The notes beneath the pieces were generated by a model. The model did no database searches. It was not told where the DNA came from and worked only from the letters and a program-made list of their open reading frames with translations. Shown here in pieces: positions 9,595 through 20,311 of a stretch of DNA of 64,000 nucleotides. This DNA comes from Gallaecimonas kandeliae (GTDB taxonomy: Bacteria > Pseudomonadota > Gammaproteobacteria > Enterobacterales > Gallaecimonadaceae). The DNA is taken from the NCBI RefSeq assembly GCF_030450055.1, contig NZ_CP118480.1, forward strand, positions 3,719,501 through 3,783,500, written 5' to 3'. The translations under genes and the position numbers were made by a program. How positions within the stretch are numbered: the first letter of the stretch is position 1; each line of letters starts with the position of its first letter.

Positions 9595-11772
9595 TCAGCC
9601 CTGGGGCCAGGTGGCCAGCCAGTCGGCCAGGGCCTGGCTGCCCATGGGCCTGGCGAAGAGGTAGCCCTGGGCGCCGCTGCAACCGGCGGCCTCCAGCCAG
9701 GCCAGCTCGTCGCTGTTCTCCACCCCTTCGGCGATGGATTCCAGTTTGAGGCTCTTGGCCACCCCCAGGATCAGGCTCATCAGGGGCCCTTCCTGGCCAG
9801 GCGCCAGGCCGGTGACGAAGCGCCTGTCGATCTTGAGGCGGTCCAGGGGCAGGGTGTTGAGGTGGCCCAGGGAGCTGTAGCCGGTACCGAAGTCGTCCAG
9901 CGCCACCCTGATGCCGTGGCCCTTGAGTTCCCGCAAGGTACGCACCACCACGTGGGGGTCTTCCATGGCGATGCTCTCGGTGATCTCCAGCTCCAGGCGA
10001 TGGGGAGCCAGGCCGGCGTCCTCGAGGGCCGCCAGCACCTGGGAGATGAAATCTGCGGCCTGGAACTGGGCCAGGCTGACGTTGACCGAGACATGGGGCA
10101 TCTTGACCCCCTGCCCGTCCAGGGCCGCCAGCTCCCGGCAGGCGCGGCGCAGCACGAAGAGCCCCAGGGGGATGATGAGGCCGGCGTATTCGGCCAGGGG
10201 GATGAAGTCCCCAGGCCCGGGACCGCCCGGCCAGCGCACCAAGGCTTCCATGCCCATCAGCTTGCGGCTGTCCAGGCAGATCTGAGGCTGGTAGTGGACC
10301 GCCAGTTCTTCGTTGTCCAAGGCCTGGCGCAGGCGGCGCACCAGATCCAGGCGGGCGGCGGTGTCGCTCTCCATGGAGTCGTCGAACCAGATCCCCCGCT
10401 CCACCAGGTGCAGCTTGGCCTTGTTGAGGGCGATATTGGCCCGGCGCAGCACGTTGGCGCCGGAGCCGGCATCGGCGGTGACGGGGCAGAACCCCAGGTG
10501 ATGGTGCAGCACCAGTTGCTGGCCGTTCGCCGTAAAGGGGCGGTTGAGCAGGCTGCTGAGCTGCTGGGCCTGCAACAGGGCCGCCGGGCCCAGCACGGCG
10601 AAGACGTCGGCATGGAGACGGGCCAGCTGGCATTCTTGGCCGAAGGCCTCCTGCAGGCGGCGGGCCAGGGCCAGCAGCAGGCCGTTGCCCGTTTCGTGGC
10701 CCAGGGCGTCGTTGACGTCGGCGAACTGATCCAGGTCGATGAGGGCCAACACGGCGGCATGGCCCTGGGCGACGTCTTCATCCAGCTGCTGCTGCATGCC
10801 GGCCCTGTTGTAGAGGCCGGTCAAGGGATCCGTGTAGGCGACCTTGGACATGGCCTCCATCAGCCGCACGTTGGCGTGGCAGGTGGCGATATTGGCGGCG
10901 AACAGCTCCACCAGTTGGCGATCGGCGGCGCTCAGGGGCCGGCCCGTGGCCAGGTAGACGACGCCCTGGTGGCTGCCGCTGGCCAGGTAGAGCACCGTAT
11001 GGTCGCCGGCGAACTGGTGCCGGGCTTCCAGTACGGCCTTCTCCACCGAATGGCGCAGGCCGGGCTCTGGCACCTGGGCCAGGGGCTTGTGGATATGTTC
11101 GGCCAGGCGGCCGGCGGCGCCCACCACCCACCAGCCGGCCTCCGCCTCGTATTCGGCGCAGAGGATGCCGTCCGGCGGCAGGCCGAGGAAACCGGCGATC
11201 TGGGTCAGCACGCCCTTGGAGAAGTCGGCCAGGCCCTTGAACTTCATCAGCTGGTTGCAGGCCTTGACCACCAGCTCCAGGCCCTGGCGGCTGTGTTCTA
11301 TGGTGTCGATCTGCTGGTAGGCGCGCAGGGCCGTGGTCAGGGTGGCTACCAGCCGCGCCTGGGTCAGTTCGCCCTTGGTACGGTAGTCGTTGATGTCGAA
11401 GCGCTCTATCACTTCCAGCTCGGGGGCGTAGCCGGGCTGGCCGGTACGGAGCACCAACCTGACCTTGGTCAGGCCCAGCTCCTGGCGGATCAGCCGCACC
11501 AACTCCAGGCCGGCGGCGGTGCTTTCCATCACCACGTCCAGCAGCACCACGGCGATGTCTTGGTGCTGGCGCAGTATCTCGGCGGCCTCGGCGGCGCTGT
11601 GGGCATGGAGCAGGTTCAGGGGCCGGCCCAGGATACGCAGTTCGCCCAGGGCGAAGCGGGTGCTCTGGTGCACTTCCTGGTCGTCGTCCACCACCAGCAA
11701 CTGCCAACTGCCGGCCACCGGCTGCTGTTCGTCTTCCAGTGCGAATACCAGCTTGTCTTCTTCACCTGTCAT
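9595..11772 (-). CDS. Response regulator with DUF3369, degenerate GGDEF and EAL domains
   Basis: This 725-residue protein predicts a phosphorylation-controlled cyclic-di-GMP phosphodiesterase. Order: receiver domain (about 22-150, acceptor Asp79 in VVLLDVVM), DUF3369 sensory-like domain (about 155-310), GGDEF (about 315-470) and EAL (about 480-725). The GGDEF signature is lost (LHADVF), so no cyclase activity is expected. The EAL domain keeps MEALVRW, N in VNVSL, DDFGTGYSSL, LKIDRRFV and AEGVE, so it should be active. Its start overlaps the upstream kinase gene by 11 bp, making the kinase its likely partner. Confidence 0.92.
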   Translation of the reverse strand: MTGEEDKLVFALEDEQQPVAGSWQLLVVDDDQEVHQSTRFALGELRILGRPLNLLHAHSAAEAAEILRQHQDIAVVLLDVVMESTAAGLELVRLIRQELGLTKVRLVLRTGQPGYAPELEVIERFDINDYRTKGELTQARLVATLTTALRAYQQIDTIEHSRQGLELVVKACNQLMKFKGLADFSKGVLTQIAGFLGLPPDGILCAEYEAEAGWWVVGAAGRLAEHIHKPLAQVPEPGLRHSVEKAVLEARHQFAGDHTVLYLASGSHQGVVYLATGRPLSAADRQLVELFAANIATCHANVRLMEAMSKVAYTDPLTGLYNRAGMQQQLDEDVAQGHAAVLALIDLDQFADVNDALGHETGNGLLLALARRLQEAFGQECQLARLHADVFAVLGPAALLQAQQLSSLLNRPFTANGQQLVLHHHLGFCPVTADAGSGANVLRRANIALNKAKLHLVERGIWFDDSMESDTAARLDLVRRLRQALDNEELAVHYQPQICLDSRKLMGMEALVRWPGGPGPGDFIPLAEYAGLIIPLGLFVLRRACRELAALDGQGVKMPHVSVNVSLAQFQAADFISQVLAALEDAGLAPHRLELEITESIAMEDPHVVVRTLRELKGHGIRVALDDFGTGYSSLGHLNTLPLDRLKIDRRFVTGLAPGQEGPLMSLILGVAKSLKLESIAEGVENSDELAWLEAAGCSGAQGYLFARPMGSQALADWLATWPQG

Positions 11773-13489
11773 GCTGTTCCCTCAAAGGCGCCACCTTGGG
11801 CAAGGTCAGGGTAAAGCGGGTGCCCTGACTACTGCTGGTCAACTGGATCTGGCCACCCAAGACGCCGGTCACCAGGGTGTAGACGATATAGAGGCCGAGG
11901 CCGCTGCCCCCCTGGCCCAGCTGGCTGCTGACGAAGGGGTCGAAGACGTTGTCGAGGATCTCGGGGTCTATGCCCTTGCCGTCGTCCGCCACCTGCAATG
12001 TCACCTGTTTGCCCTTGTCCTCGACCGAAAGCCGGATCTGGCCGGGCTGGCCCGGTTTGAAAGCGTAGGTGACGGCGTTGAGCACCAGGTTGGTGACCAC
12101 CTGCTCCAGGGGGCCGGGATAACTTTCCATCTCCAGGGCCGGGCAGTCCAGGGCCAGGTCGATGGGCAACTTGCGGATGCCGGGTTTGAGGGTGGCCAGG
12201 GTTTCTTCCAGCACCAGGGCCAGGTCGAAGCCGCGCCTCATGGTGCTGGACTGGTCCACCGCCACCTGCTTGAAGCTGCTGACCAGTTCGGCGCTGCGGG
12301 TCAGGCTGCGGCTGATCAGGCGACAGCCTTCGTTGACCCTGTCCACGTAGCCGGCCAGGCCGCTGCGGGTCAGGGCGTTGCTGTCCAGGGCGGCCTGCAG
12401 CTCACGGCCAGAGCCTTCCAGGCTGGTGGCCACCGTCAGGGCGTTGCCCATGGGGGTGTTGAGTTCGTGGGCTATGCCCGCCACCAGGGCGCCGAGGGAG
12501 GCCAACTTCCGGGACTGCACCAGTTGTTCCATGGCCAGCTGCAGCTCCAGGTTGGCCTGGCTGAGGTCCTGGGTGCGCTTGGCCACTTCCTCTTCCAGTC
12601 GGGCGTTGCTCTGGGCCAGCACTTCCTCGGCCTGGCGCAGTTCTGTGACGTCGTTGCCGATGATCATATGGCCCAGGAATTCCCCGCCCTCGTCGAACAG
12701 GGGCTGGACGTCGGCCTTGAGCCAGAAGGCGCTGCCGTCCTTGCGAAAGCTCTTGGCTTCCAGCTGGAAGCCCTGGCGCCGGCTTATCATCTGCTCTACC
12801 CGCGGCCTTTCTGGACCCAGCAGCAAGTCGGCCGGCTGCTGGCCAAGGGCATCTTCGCGGCGGTAGCCGGTGATGCGGGTGAAGGCGTCGTTGACCCAGG
12901 TGATCTGGTCCTGGGCGTTGCGGATATAGACCAGGTTGTTGGTGCGGCTGGCCACCATGGCCATCAGGTCCCGCTGGTCGGGCTCCAGCAGGTCGGGCCG
13001 GCGGCGCTGGGCCTCGGCGTCCAGCAGGTCCAGTTCCGCCTCCACCCTGTCCGCCAGCAGCTCCAACAGCAACTGGTCGGCCTCCTCCAGCTCCAGGGGT
13101 TGGGTGTGCGCCAGGGCCAGCAGGCCCTGGACCCGCCCCTGGCGGGACAAGAGCGGCACCCCGAAGTAGGCCTCGGCCTTGAGGGCCTTGAACAGGGGAT
13201 CGTCCGGGTAGCGTTCAAGCACGCCGCTGGAGATATAGCTGGGTTCTTTCTGGCTGCAGGCCTGGAGGCCAGGGGAGCGGCTGAGATCGCAGCGGCTCAG
13301 TTGGGGCGGTGGGCCGTCGTTCCAGACGGCCAGGGTGAGGGCGCTTTGGTCTTCCAGGAGCCGGGTCAGTGAGACGTGGCGAACCTTGAGGGCTTGGCCC
13401 AGGTTCGCCACCAGCGCTTCAAAGAAGGCCTCACCGAAGAGGCGATCCGTGTTCCGTACCAGTTGCCTGAGAAGTTGTTCGGGAGACAT
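11762..13489 (-). CDS. GAF/PAS sensor histidine kinase
   Basis: This 575-residue kinase has no membrane segment. An N-terminal GAF-like domain (about 20-165) is followed by a PAS domain (about 180-300), a coiled coil, a HisKA domain with the phospho-acceptor in GIAHELNTPMG, and an HATPase domain with DDGKGIDPEILDNVFDPF and GGSGLGLYIV. It is expected to sense a cytoplasmic signal and phosphorylate the overlapping downstream REC-DUF3369-GGDEF-EAL protein. The signal is unknown. Confidence 0.9.
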   Translation of the reverse strand: MSPEQLLRQLVRNTDRLFGEAFFEALVANLGQALKVRHVSLTRLLEDQSALTLAVWNDGPPPQLSRCDLSRSPGLQACSQKEPSYISSGVLERYPDDPLFKALKAEAYFGVPLLSRQGRVQGLLALAHTQPLELEEADQLLLELLADRVEAELDLLDAEAQRRRPDLLEPDQRDLMAMVASRTNNLVYIRNAQDQITWVNDAFTRITGYRREDALGQQPADLLLGPERPRVEQMISRRQGFQLEAKSFRKDGSAFWLKADVQPLFDEGGEFLGHMIIGNDVTELRQAEEVLAQSNARLEEEVAKRTQDLSQANLELQLAMEQLVQSRKLASLGALVAGIAHELNTPMGNALTVATSLEGSGRELQAALDSNALTRSGLAGYVDRVNEGCRLISRSLTRSAELVSSFKQVAVDQSSTMRRGFDLALVLEETLATLKPGIRKLPIDLALDCPALEMESYPGPLEQVVTNLVLNAVTYAFKPGQPGQIRLSVEDKGKQVTLQVADDGKGIDPEILDNVFDPFVSSQLGQGGSGLGLYIVYTLVTGVLGGQIQLTSSSQGTRFTLTLPKVAPLREQHDR

Positions 13490-13558
13490 GTCCGCCGCAC
13501 ACTGTTAACGTCTCGTTAAGCTCCGACAATGGACGGCGGATGTCAAGTGACCGGCCTT

Positions 13559-14488
13559 TCAGCTGGTCTGTTCGGACAGGGCGGCAGGGGCCTCTTCGCT
13601 TTGGGTCAGGGCCGCCAGTTTGCGATCCTTGAGCTGCCAACGCTCGTTGAGCCAGCCCTGGAAGCCGCGCTTGAAGTCCACGTCGTTGAAGTAGTCCCCT
13701 ATCACCCTGTCGGTCACCGGCAGGGCCTCCACGTCCACCACTATGGTCCTGAGCTTGCCGCTCAGCACGTCGCGGCCTATGTGGCCTTCAGAACCGGGGT
13801 AGGCCAGGGTCACGTCCAGCACCTTGTCGAACTGCTGGCCCATGGCCGACAGCGCATAGGCGATGCCGGCGGCCTTGGGCGGCAGCAGGTACTGGTAGGG
13901 GCTCCTGCGCTTGCGGAGCTTCTCGGCGGTGGAGCGGGTGCCTTCCACGAAGTTGATCATGGTGGAGGGGTGGTGCTTGAGCTTGGCGCAGGCCTTGGCG
14001 GTGGCCTCGATGTCCTTGCCCTTCTTATGGGGATGCTTCTTCAGGTAGGCCGTTGAATAACGGCGCATAAAGGGCATGTCCATAGCCCAGCAGCCCAGGC
14101 CCAGGAAGGGCACGAAGATCAGTTCGCGCTTGAGGAAGAAGCGGGGCAGCGGCAGACGGCCGCCGGCGACGCCGTAGAGCACTATGATGTCCAGCCACGA
14201 CAAGTGGTTGGCCATCATCAGGTACCAGCCGTCCTTCTTCACCTGCTCCAGGCCAGTGATCTGCCACTGGGCCTTGTTGCCCAGGCGCAATATGGCCATG
14301 TTCATCAGGCTCCAGGCGCGGATGCAGAGTTCCATGACGGTGGTCATGAAGCGGCGCCAGGCGGGAATGGGCAGGATCAGCTTGGGAATGGAGAGCAGCA
14401 TGACCATGCCGCCGCCGAAGGCGACGTTGAGGCAGAGCAGCACCGCCATCAGCGGCATCAGGATGAATCTGGGCAAGAAACTGAGCAT
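13559..14488 (-). CDS. Lysophospholipid acyltransferase family protein (first paralogue)
   Basis: This 309-residue membrane-associated acyltransferase has the HX4D catalytic box in NHLSWLDIIVL, followed by the acceptor-binding motif FVEGTRST. N-terminal hydrophobic segments (FILMPLMAVLLCLNVAF) suggest anchoring in the inner membrane. It is of the PlsC/YihG type, so the reaction is probably acyl transfer to a lysophospholipid, but the substrate is not shown by sequence. It lies 10 bp downstream of a close paralogue in the same operon. Confidence 0.88.
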   Translation of the reverse strand: MLSFLPRFILMPLMAVLLCLNVAFGGGMVMLLSIPKLILPIPAWRRFMTTVMELCIRAWSLMNMAILRLGNKAQWQITGLEQVKKDGWYLMMANHLSWLDIIVLYGVAGGRLPLPRFFLKRELIFVPFLGLGCWAMDMPFMRRYSTAYLKKHPHKKGKDIEATAKACAKLKHHPSTMINFVEGTRSTAEKLRKRRSPYQYLLPPKAAGIAYALSAMGQQFDKVLDVTLAYPGSEGHIGRDVLSGKLRTIVVDVEALPVTDRVIGDYFNDVDFKRGFQGWLNERWQLKDRKLAALTQSEEAPAALSEQTS

Positions 14489-14498
14489 GGAAACCTAT

Positions 14499-15388
14499 CT
14501 ATCGCACTTTCATCTGGGCCAGGGTGGCGTCCTTGTCGGCCCACAACTGGTTGACCCATTCTTGAAAGCGGGCCTTGTATTGAGGGTCACCAACATAATC
14601 ACCGAGCAATTTGTCGTCAATCGGTAACACCCGCACCTTAACATGGACGGTTTTGACCTTGCCGCTGATGAAGTCCCAGAAGCTGGGGATCTCCTTGCCG
14701 TAGCAGATGGTCACGTCCAGCAACTTGTGCAGCTTGTCGCCCATGGCGGACAGCACGAAACCGATGCCGCCGGCCTTGGGCTTGAGCAGATGGCCGTAGG
14801 GGCTGGCCTGCTTGTGGTGCTTGCCGGCCGTGAAACGGGTGCCTTCGACGAAGTTCATCACCGTCACCGGCAGCTGGCTGAACTTCTCACAGGCGGCGCG
14901 GGTGGTGTCTATGTCCTGCTGGGCCAGGGCAGGATTCTCAGCAATCTGCTGCCGTGAATGACGGCGCATAAAGGGGAAGTCCAGGGCCCACCAGCAGAGC
15001 CCCAGGAAGGGCACGTACAGCAATTCCTTTTTCAGGAAGAATTTGATGAAGGGGATGCGGCCGTTGAACAGCCGCTGCAGCACCAGTATGTCCACCCAGG
15101 ACTGGTGGTTGGCCACCACCAGGTACCAATCCTTCCTCTTCAGCCCTTCCAGGCCTTCCACCACCCAACGGGTGCGGGAGAAAAGCCGCTGGTTGGCATT
15201 GTTGATGGCGATCCAGAGGGTCGCCGCCCTGTCCAGCAGCCAGTTGCAGCCGTTGCGGATCACCGTTATCGGCAGCAGCAGCTTGATCACCCCCAGCAGC
15301 ATCGCCAGGGGGAACCAGAATAGGGTGTTGAGCACATAGCCCAACACCGCCAGGGGGCCTTTCAGGAAGGCGGGCAGGAACGCCAGCA

Positions 15389-15389
<1 letters not shown>
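14499..15389 (-). CDS. Lysophospholipid acyltransferase family protein (second paralogue)
   Basis: This 296-residue paralogue of the neighbouring gene carries the HX4D box in NHQSWVDILVL and the FVEGTRFT motif, with hydrophobic N-terminal segments. The ATG at 15389 is preferred over a TTG one codon earlier: it forms a TGATG overlap with the speA stop and has GGAGG upstream. YihG-like acyltransferases fit best. Position directly after speA is probably transcriptional convenience rather than a pathway link. Confidence 0.88.
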
Positions 15390-17269
<1,880 letters not shown>

Positions 17270-17430
17270 GAGTAGCAGCTCCTATGGCCGCAAGGAATTT
17301 TAGGGGGCGTATTGTAATGATCCCCGAATACCTATGCAGCTAAAATGTGCGCAAAATCCATTGTGCCCGCCACCAAGGGGCGGCACAATGCGCGCTCTTT
17401 TTTTGACCCCCGTCGATGGAGACAAAAGAC

Positions 17431-18288
17431 ATGTCACAACTGGATGCCAAGCAGTGGTTCACCGAGGTCAGCGACCGTGACGGCAGCGCCTTCTCCCTGC
17501 GCATCACCGGCCACCTGGAAAGCCGCCAGTCCGACTGGCAGACCACAGAGATGTACGACACCACCGACTGGGGCAAGCTGATGGTCATCGACGGCTGCAC
17601 CATGGTGTCCAGCCGTGACAACTTCCTCTACCACGAGATGATGAGCCACCCGGCCCTCTACACCCACGCCGACCCCAAGGTGGTGGTGATCATCGGCGGC
17701 GGCGACTGCGGCACCTTGCGCGAAGTGCTCAAGCACCCCGGCGTCGAGCAGGCCGTGCAGATCGACATCGACGAGAACGTCACCCGCCTCTCCGAGATCT
17801 ACTTCCCGGAGCTGTGCGAGTCCAACAACGACCCCCGCGCCGAGCTGAAGTTCATCGACGGCATCCAGTGGATGAAGGACCAGGGCAGCGCCTCCGTCGA
17901 CATCATCATCGTCGATTCCACCGACCCGGTCGGCCCGGCCGAAGGTCTCTTCAACCGCGCCTTCTATGAAGAGTGCCTGCGCGCCCTGCGCCCCGGCGGC
18001 ATCCTGGTGCAACAGTCCGAAAGCCCGCTGCTGCACATCAAGCTGATCCAGGAAATGCGCAGCGAGATGGCCAAGGCCGGCTTCGACGCCTTCCAGACGT
18101 TGCCTTTCCCCCAGCCCCTCTACCCCTCCGGCTGGTGGAGCTGCACCCTGGCCCGCAAGGGCGAGGCCTTCGGCGACTTCCGCCGTGCCGACGCCGACGC
18201 CCAGGCCTTCGAGACCCATTACTACAACAGCGGCATCCACCAGGGCGCCATGGCCCTGCCCAACTTCATGAAGAAGGCCCTGGGTTAA
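17431..18288 (+). CDS. speE: Spermidine synthase (polyamine aminopropyltransferase)
   Basis: This enzyme transfers an aminopropyl group from decarboxylated S-adenosylmethionine to putrescine. The start at 17431 gives 285 residues beginning MSQLDAKQW; GGAG lies 9 bp upstream, whereas the in-frame ATG at 17416 would cover that site. Visible motifs are the nucleotide-binding GGGDCGTLREVLKH, the following acidic residue in DIDENV, and the catalytic DSTDPVGPAEGLF. It is divergent from speA; speD is not in this window. Confidence 0.94.
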   Translation: MSQLDAKQWFTEVSDRDGSAFSLRITGHLESRQSDWQTTEMYDTTDWGKLMVIDGCTMVSSRDNFLYHEMMSHPALYTHADPKVVVIIGGGDCGTLREVLKHPGVEQAVQIDIDENVTRLSEIYFPELCESNNDPRAELKFIDGIQWMKDQGSASVDIIIVDSTDPVGPAEGLFNRAFYEECLRALRPGGILVQQSESPLLHIKLIQEMRSEMAKAGFDAFQTLPFPQPLYPSGWWSCTLARKGEAFGDFRRADADAQAFETHYYNSGIHQGAMALPNFMKKALG

Positions 18289-18304
18289 GCCCGGCCTCCC
18301 TGTG

Positions 18305-18330
18305 AAAAGCGCGCTCCGGCGCGCTTTTTT
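18305..18330 (+). terminator. Rho-independent terminator
   Basis: GCGCGC-TCCG-GCGCGC is followed by T6, directly after speE. Confidence 0.88.
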
Positions 18331-18366
18331 GTATAGTGCAGGGAAACCCGTCACCAGGAGGCCGCC

Positions 18367-19005
18367 ATGATCGCCTCGTTCGACGTCGACGCCCAGCGCA
18401 CCTTCACCCCCCTCTGCCCAAACGAGCTGCCGGTTCCGGGCGGCCACCAGATAGCGGCCGAACTCAACGCCCAGGCCGCCCTCGCCGACTTCCGCCTCGC
18501 CTCCAAGGACGCCCACAGCCCCCGGGCCAAGTGGGTGGTGGCCAGCCACGGCGAGATGCTCCAGCCCCTGCCTTACCCGGACAGCGATCTGACCTGGGTA
18601 CGCCACGCCGAGCCCGGCACCGAAGGCTTCGAGCTGGTACCTGGCCTGCCGGCACCCCGGGACTACGACTTCCTGGTCTACAAGGGCGTGGAGGCCGACA
18701 TGCACCCCTACGGCGCCTGCTACCACGACCTCGGCAACCGCATCTCCACCGGCGTCATCGAATGGCTGAGCGCCAAGGGTGTGGACAAGGTGCTGGTGGG
18801 GGGCCTGGCCCTGGATTTCTGCGTCAAGACCACGGCCTTGCAGCTGGCCGAGGCCGGCTTCGCCGTCTACCTGAACCTGGCCGCCTGCCGCGCCATCAGC
18901 CCGGAGGGCGCAGAGGCGGCCAAGGCCGAGATGCAGGCTGCCGGCATCCATCTGGTGGCCGACGCCGCCGCCCTCCAGTCCCTGCTCAACAAGGAAAAGC
19001 CCTGA
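18367..19005 (+). CDS. pncA: Nicotinamidase
   Basis: This 212-residue isochorismatase-fold hydrolase deamidates nicotinamide to nicotinate. The catalytic triad is visible as Asp8 (DVDAQRTF), Lys106 (VYKGVEAD) and Cys152 (ALDFCVKTT). Metal ligands are probably Asp48 and His50 (KDAH) and His61 (ASHGE). A CAGGAGG site precedes the ATG. It is one base from pncB, and together they turn nicotinamide into nicotinate mononucleotide for NAD salvage. Confidence 0.93.
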   Translation: MIASFDVDAQRTFTPLCPNELPVPGGHQIAAELNAQAALADFRLASKDAHSPRAKWVVASHGEMLQPLPYPDSDLTWVRHAEPGTEGFELVPGLPAPRDYDFLVYKGVEADMHPYGACYHDLGNRISTGVIEWLSAKGVDKVLVGGLALDFCVKTTALQLAEAGFAVYLNLAACRAISPEGAEAAKAEMQAAGIHLVADAAALQSLLNKEKP

Positions 19006-19006
19006 G

Positions 19007-20233
19007 ATGTTTGGCCGCACCGCCGTCCAGAGCCTGCTGGACACCGACTTCTACAAGCTCACCATGCAGCAGGCCTACCTGCACCAACAGCCCGGCACCC
19101 AGGCCCGCTGGACCTTCCGCTGTAGAAGCGACGAGGACTTGAGCCCCTATGTGGCGCCGCTGCGGGAAGAGTTCGAGGCCCTGGCCCAGCTCTACGCCAC
19201 CGAGGATCAGCTGGCCCACCTTCGCCAGCACTACCCCTTCCTCAAGCCCGACTACCTGGAATTCCTGCGCCTTTTTCGCTTCAACCCCCACTTCCTCAAG
19301 GTCAGCACCCAGGACGGCCAACTGGTGATCGAGGCCAACGGGCCCCTGTTGCATGTCTCGCCCCTGGAGATACCGGTGCTGGCCGCCGTCTCCGAGGTCC
19401 GCAACCGCAGCCGCTACCCGGAGGTGGACAGCGAGACCATACACCGCAGCACCCAGGCCAAGATCCGCCAGCTGGAGGCCTATGGCGACAAGGTGGACCT
19501 CTCGGACTTTCTGTTCACCGACTTCGGCACCCGCCGCCGCTTCAGCTACCAGGCCCAGAAGCTGGTGCTGGAACAGCTCAAGGTCGCCCTGCCCGACAAC
19601 TTCGTCGGCACCTCCAACCCGCACCTGGCCAGGGAGTTGGGGCTGCGCTGCCAGGGCACCATGGCCCACGAATGGCTGCAGAGCCACCAGGCGCTGAACT
19701 ACCGGCTGGTGGACAGCCAGAAGATGGCCCTGGAGAACTGGGTCAAGGAGTACAGGGGCGATCTGGGGGTGGCACTGACCGATGTCATCGGCGTCGACGC
19801 CTTCTGCCGGGACCTCGACAGGTATCTGGCCAAGCTCTATGACGGCTTCCGCCACGACAGCGGCGATCCCATCGCCTGGGGTGAGAAGATCATATCGCGC
19901 CTGGAAGAGCTGGACGTGGATCCCGGCACCAAGCGGCTGGTGTTCTCCGACGGCCTCAACTTCGAGCGGGCCGTGCACATCTACCGCCACTTCCACGGCC
20001 GCATCAACACCGCCTTCGGCATAGGCACCTGGCTGATGGGGGACTTCGGCGCCAACGAGCCCATGAACATCGTCATGAAGCTGACCCGCCTCAACGGCCA
20101 GCCGGTGGCCAAGATCACCGACAGCCCCGGCAAGATCATGTGCGACGACGAGAACTTCCTGCGCTACCTGATGCAGGTGTTCCAGGTGGAAGCCGGTGTC
20201 CAGCAACAGGTACTGACCCAGCTTAACCTCTAG
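19007..20233 (+). CDS. pncB: Nicotinate phosphoribosyltransferase
   Basis: This 408-residue enzyme makes nicotinate mononucleotide from nicotinate and PRPP, using ATP through a phosphohistidine. The expected catalytic histidine lies in GTMAHEWLQSH, and substrate-binding motifs include FSYQAQKLVLEQL, FRHDSGDP and FSDGLNF. The length agrees with bacterial PncB (about 400). It follows pncA almost without a gap, so the two are one operon. A decayed copy of its 3' end lies just downstream. Confidence 0.95.
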   Translation: MFGRTAVQSLLDTDFYKLTMQQAYLHQQPGTQARWTFRCRSDEDLSPYVAPLREEFEALAQLYATEDQLAHLRQHYPFLKPDYLEFLRLFRFNPHFLKVSTQDGQLVIEANGPLLHVSPLEIPVLAAVSEVRNRSRYPEVDSETIHRSTQAKIRQLEAYGDKVDLSDFLFTDFGTRRRFSYQAQKLVLEQLKVALPDNFVGTSNPHLARELGLRCQGTMAHEWLQSHQALNYRLVDSQKMALENWVKEYRGDLGVALTDVIGVDAFCRDLDRYLAKLYDGFRHDSGDPIAWGEKIISRLEELDVDPGTKRLVFSDGLNFERAVHIYRHFHGRINTAFGIGTWLMGDFGANEPMNIVMKLTRLNGQPVAKITDSPGKIMCDDENFLRYLMQVFQVEAGVQQQVLTQLNL

Positions 20234-20311
20234 GCAGCTTACCTAAGCGCATTGCGCCTGAGCCAGGAGCAGGTGTTCCAGGTGGAAGCCAGCGGCCCAG
20301 CTCAATCTCTA
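20174..20311. repeat. Partial tandem duplication of the pncB 3' end
   Basis: A 21-bp sequence at 20174-20194, inside pncB, recurs exactly at 20270-20290. The last bases of pncB (20217-20232) recur with two changes at 20296-20311. The second copy is shortened and non-coding for pncB, and it contains the stop codon of the convergent comM gene. Confidence 0.85.

Noticed and set aside
9862-11814. A 650-codon plus-strand frame
   Set aside because: It lies antisense to the EAL response regulator, is rich in Gly, Gln and Ala and shows no domain.
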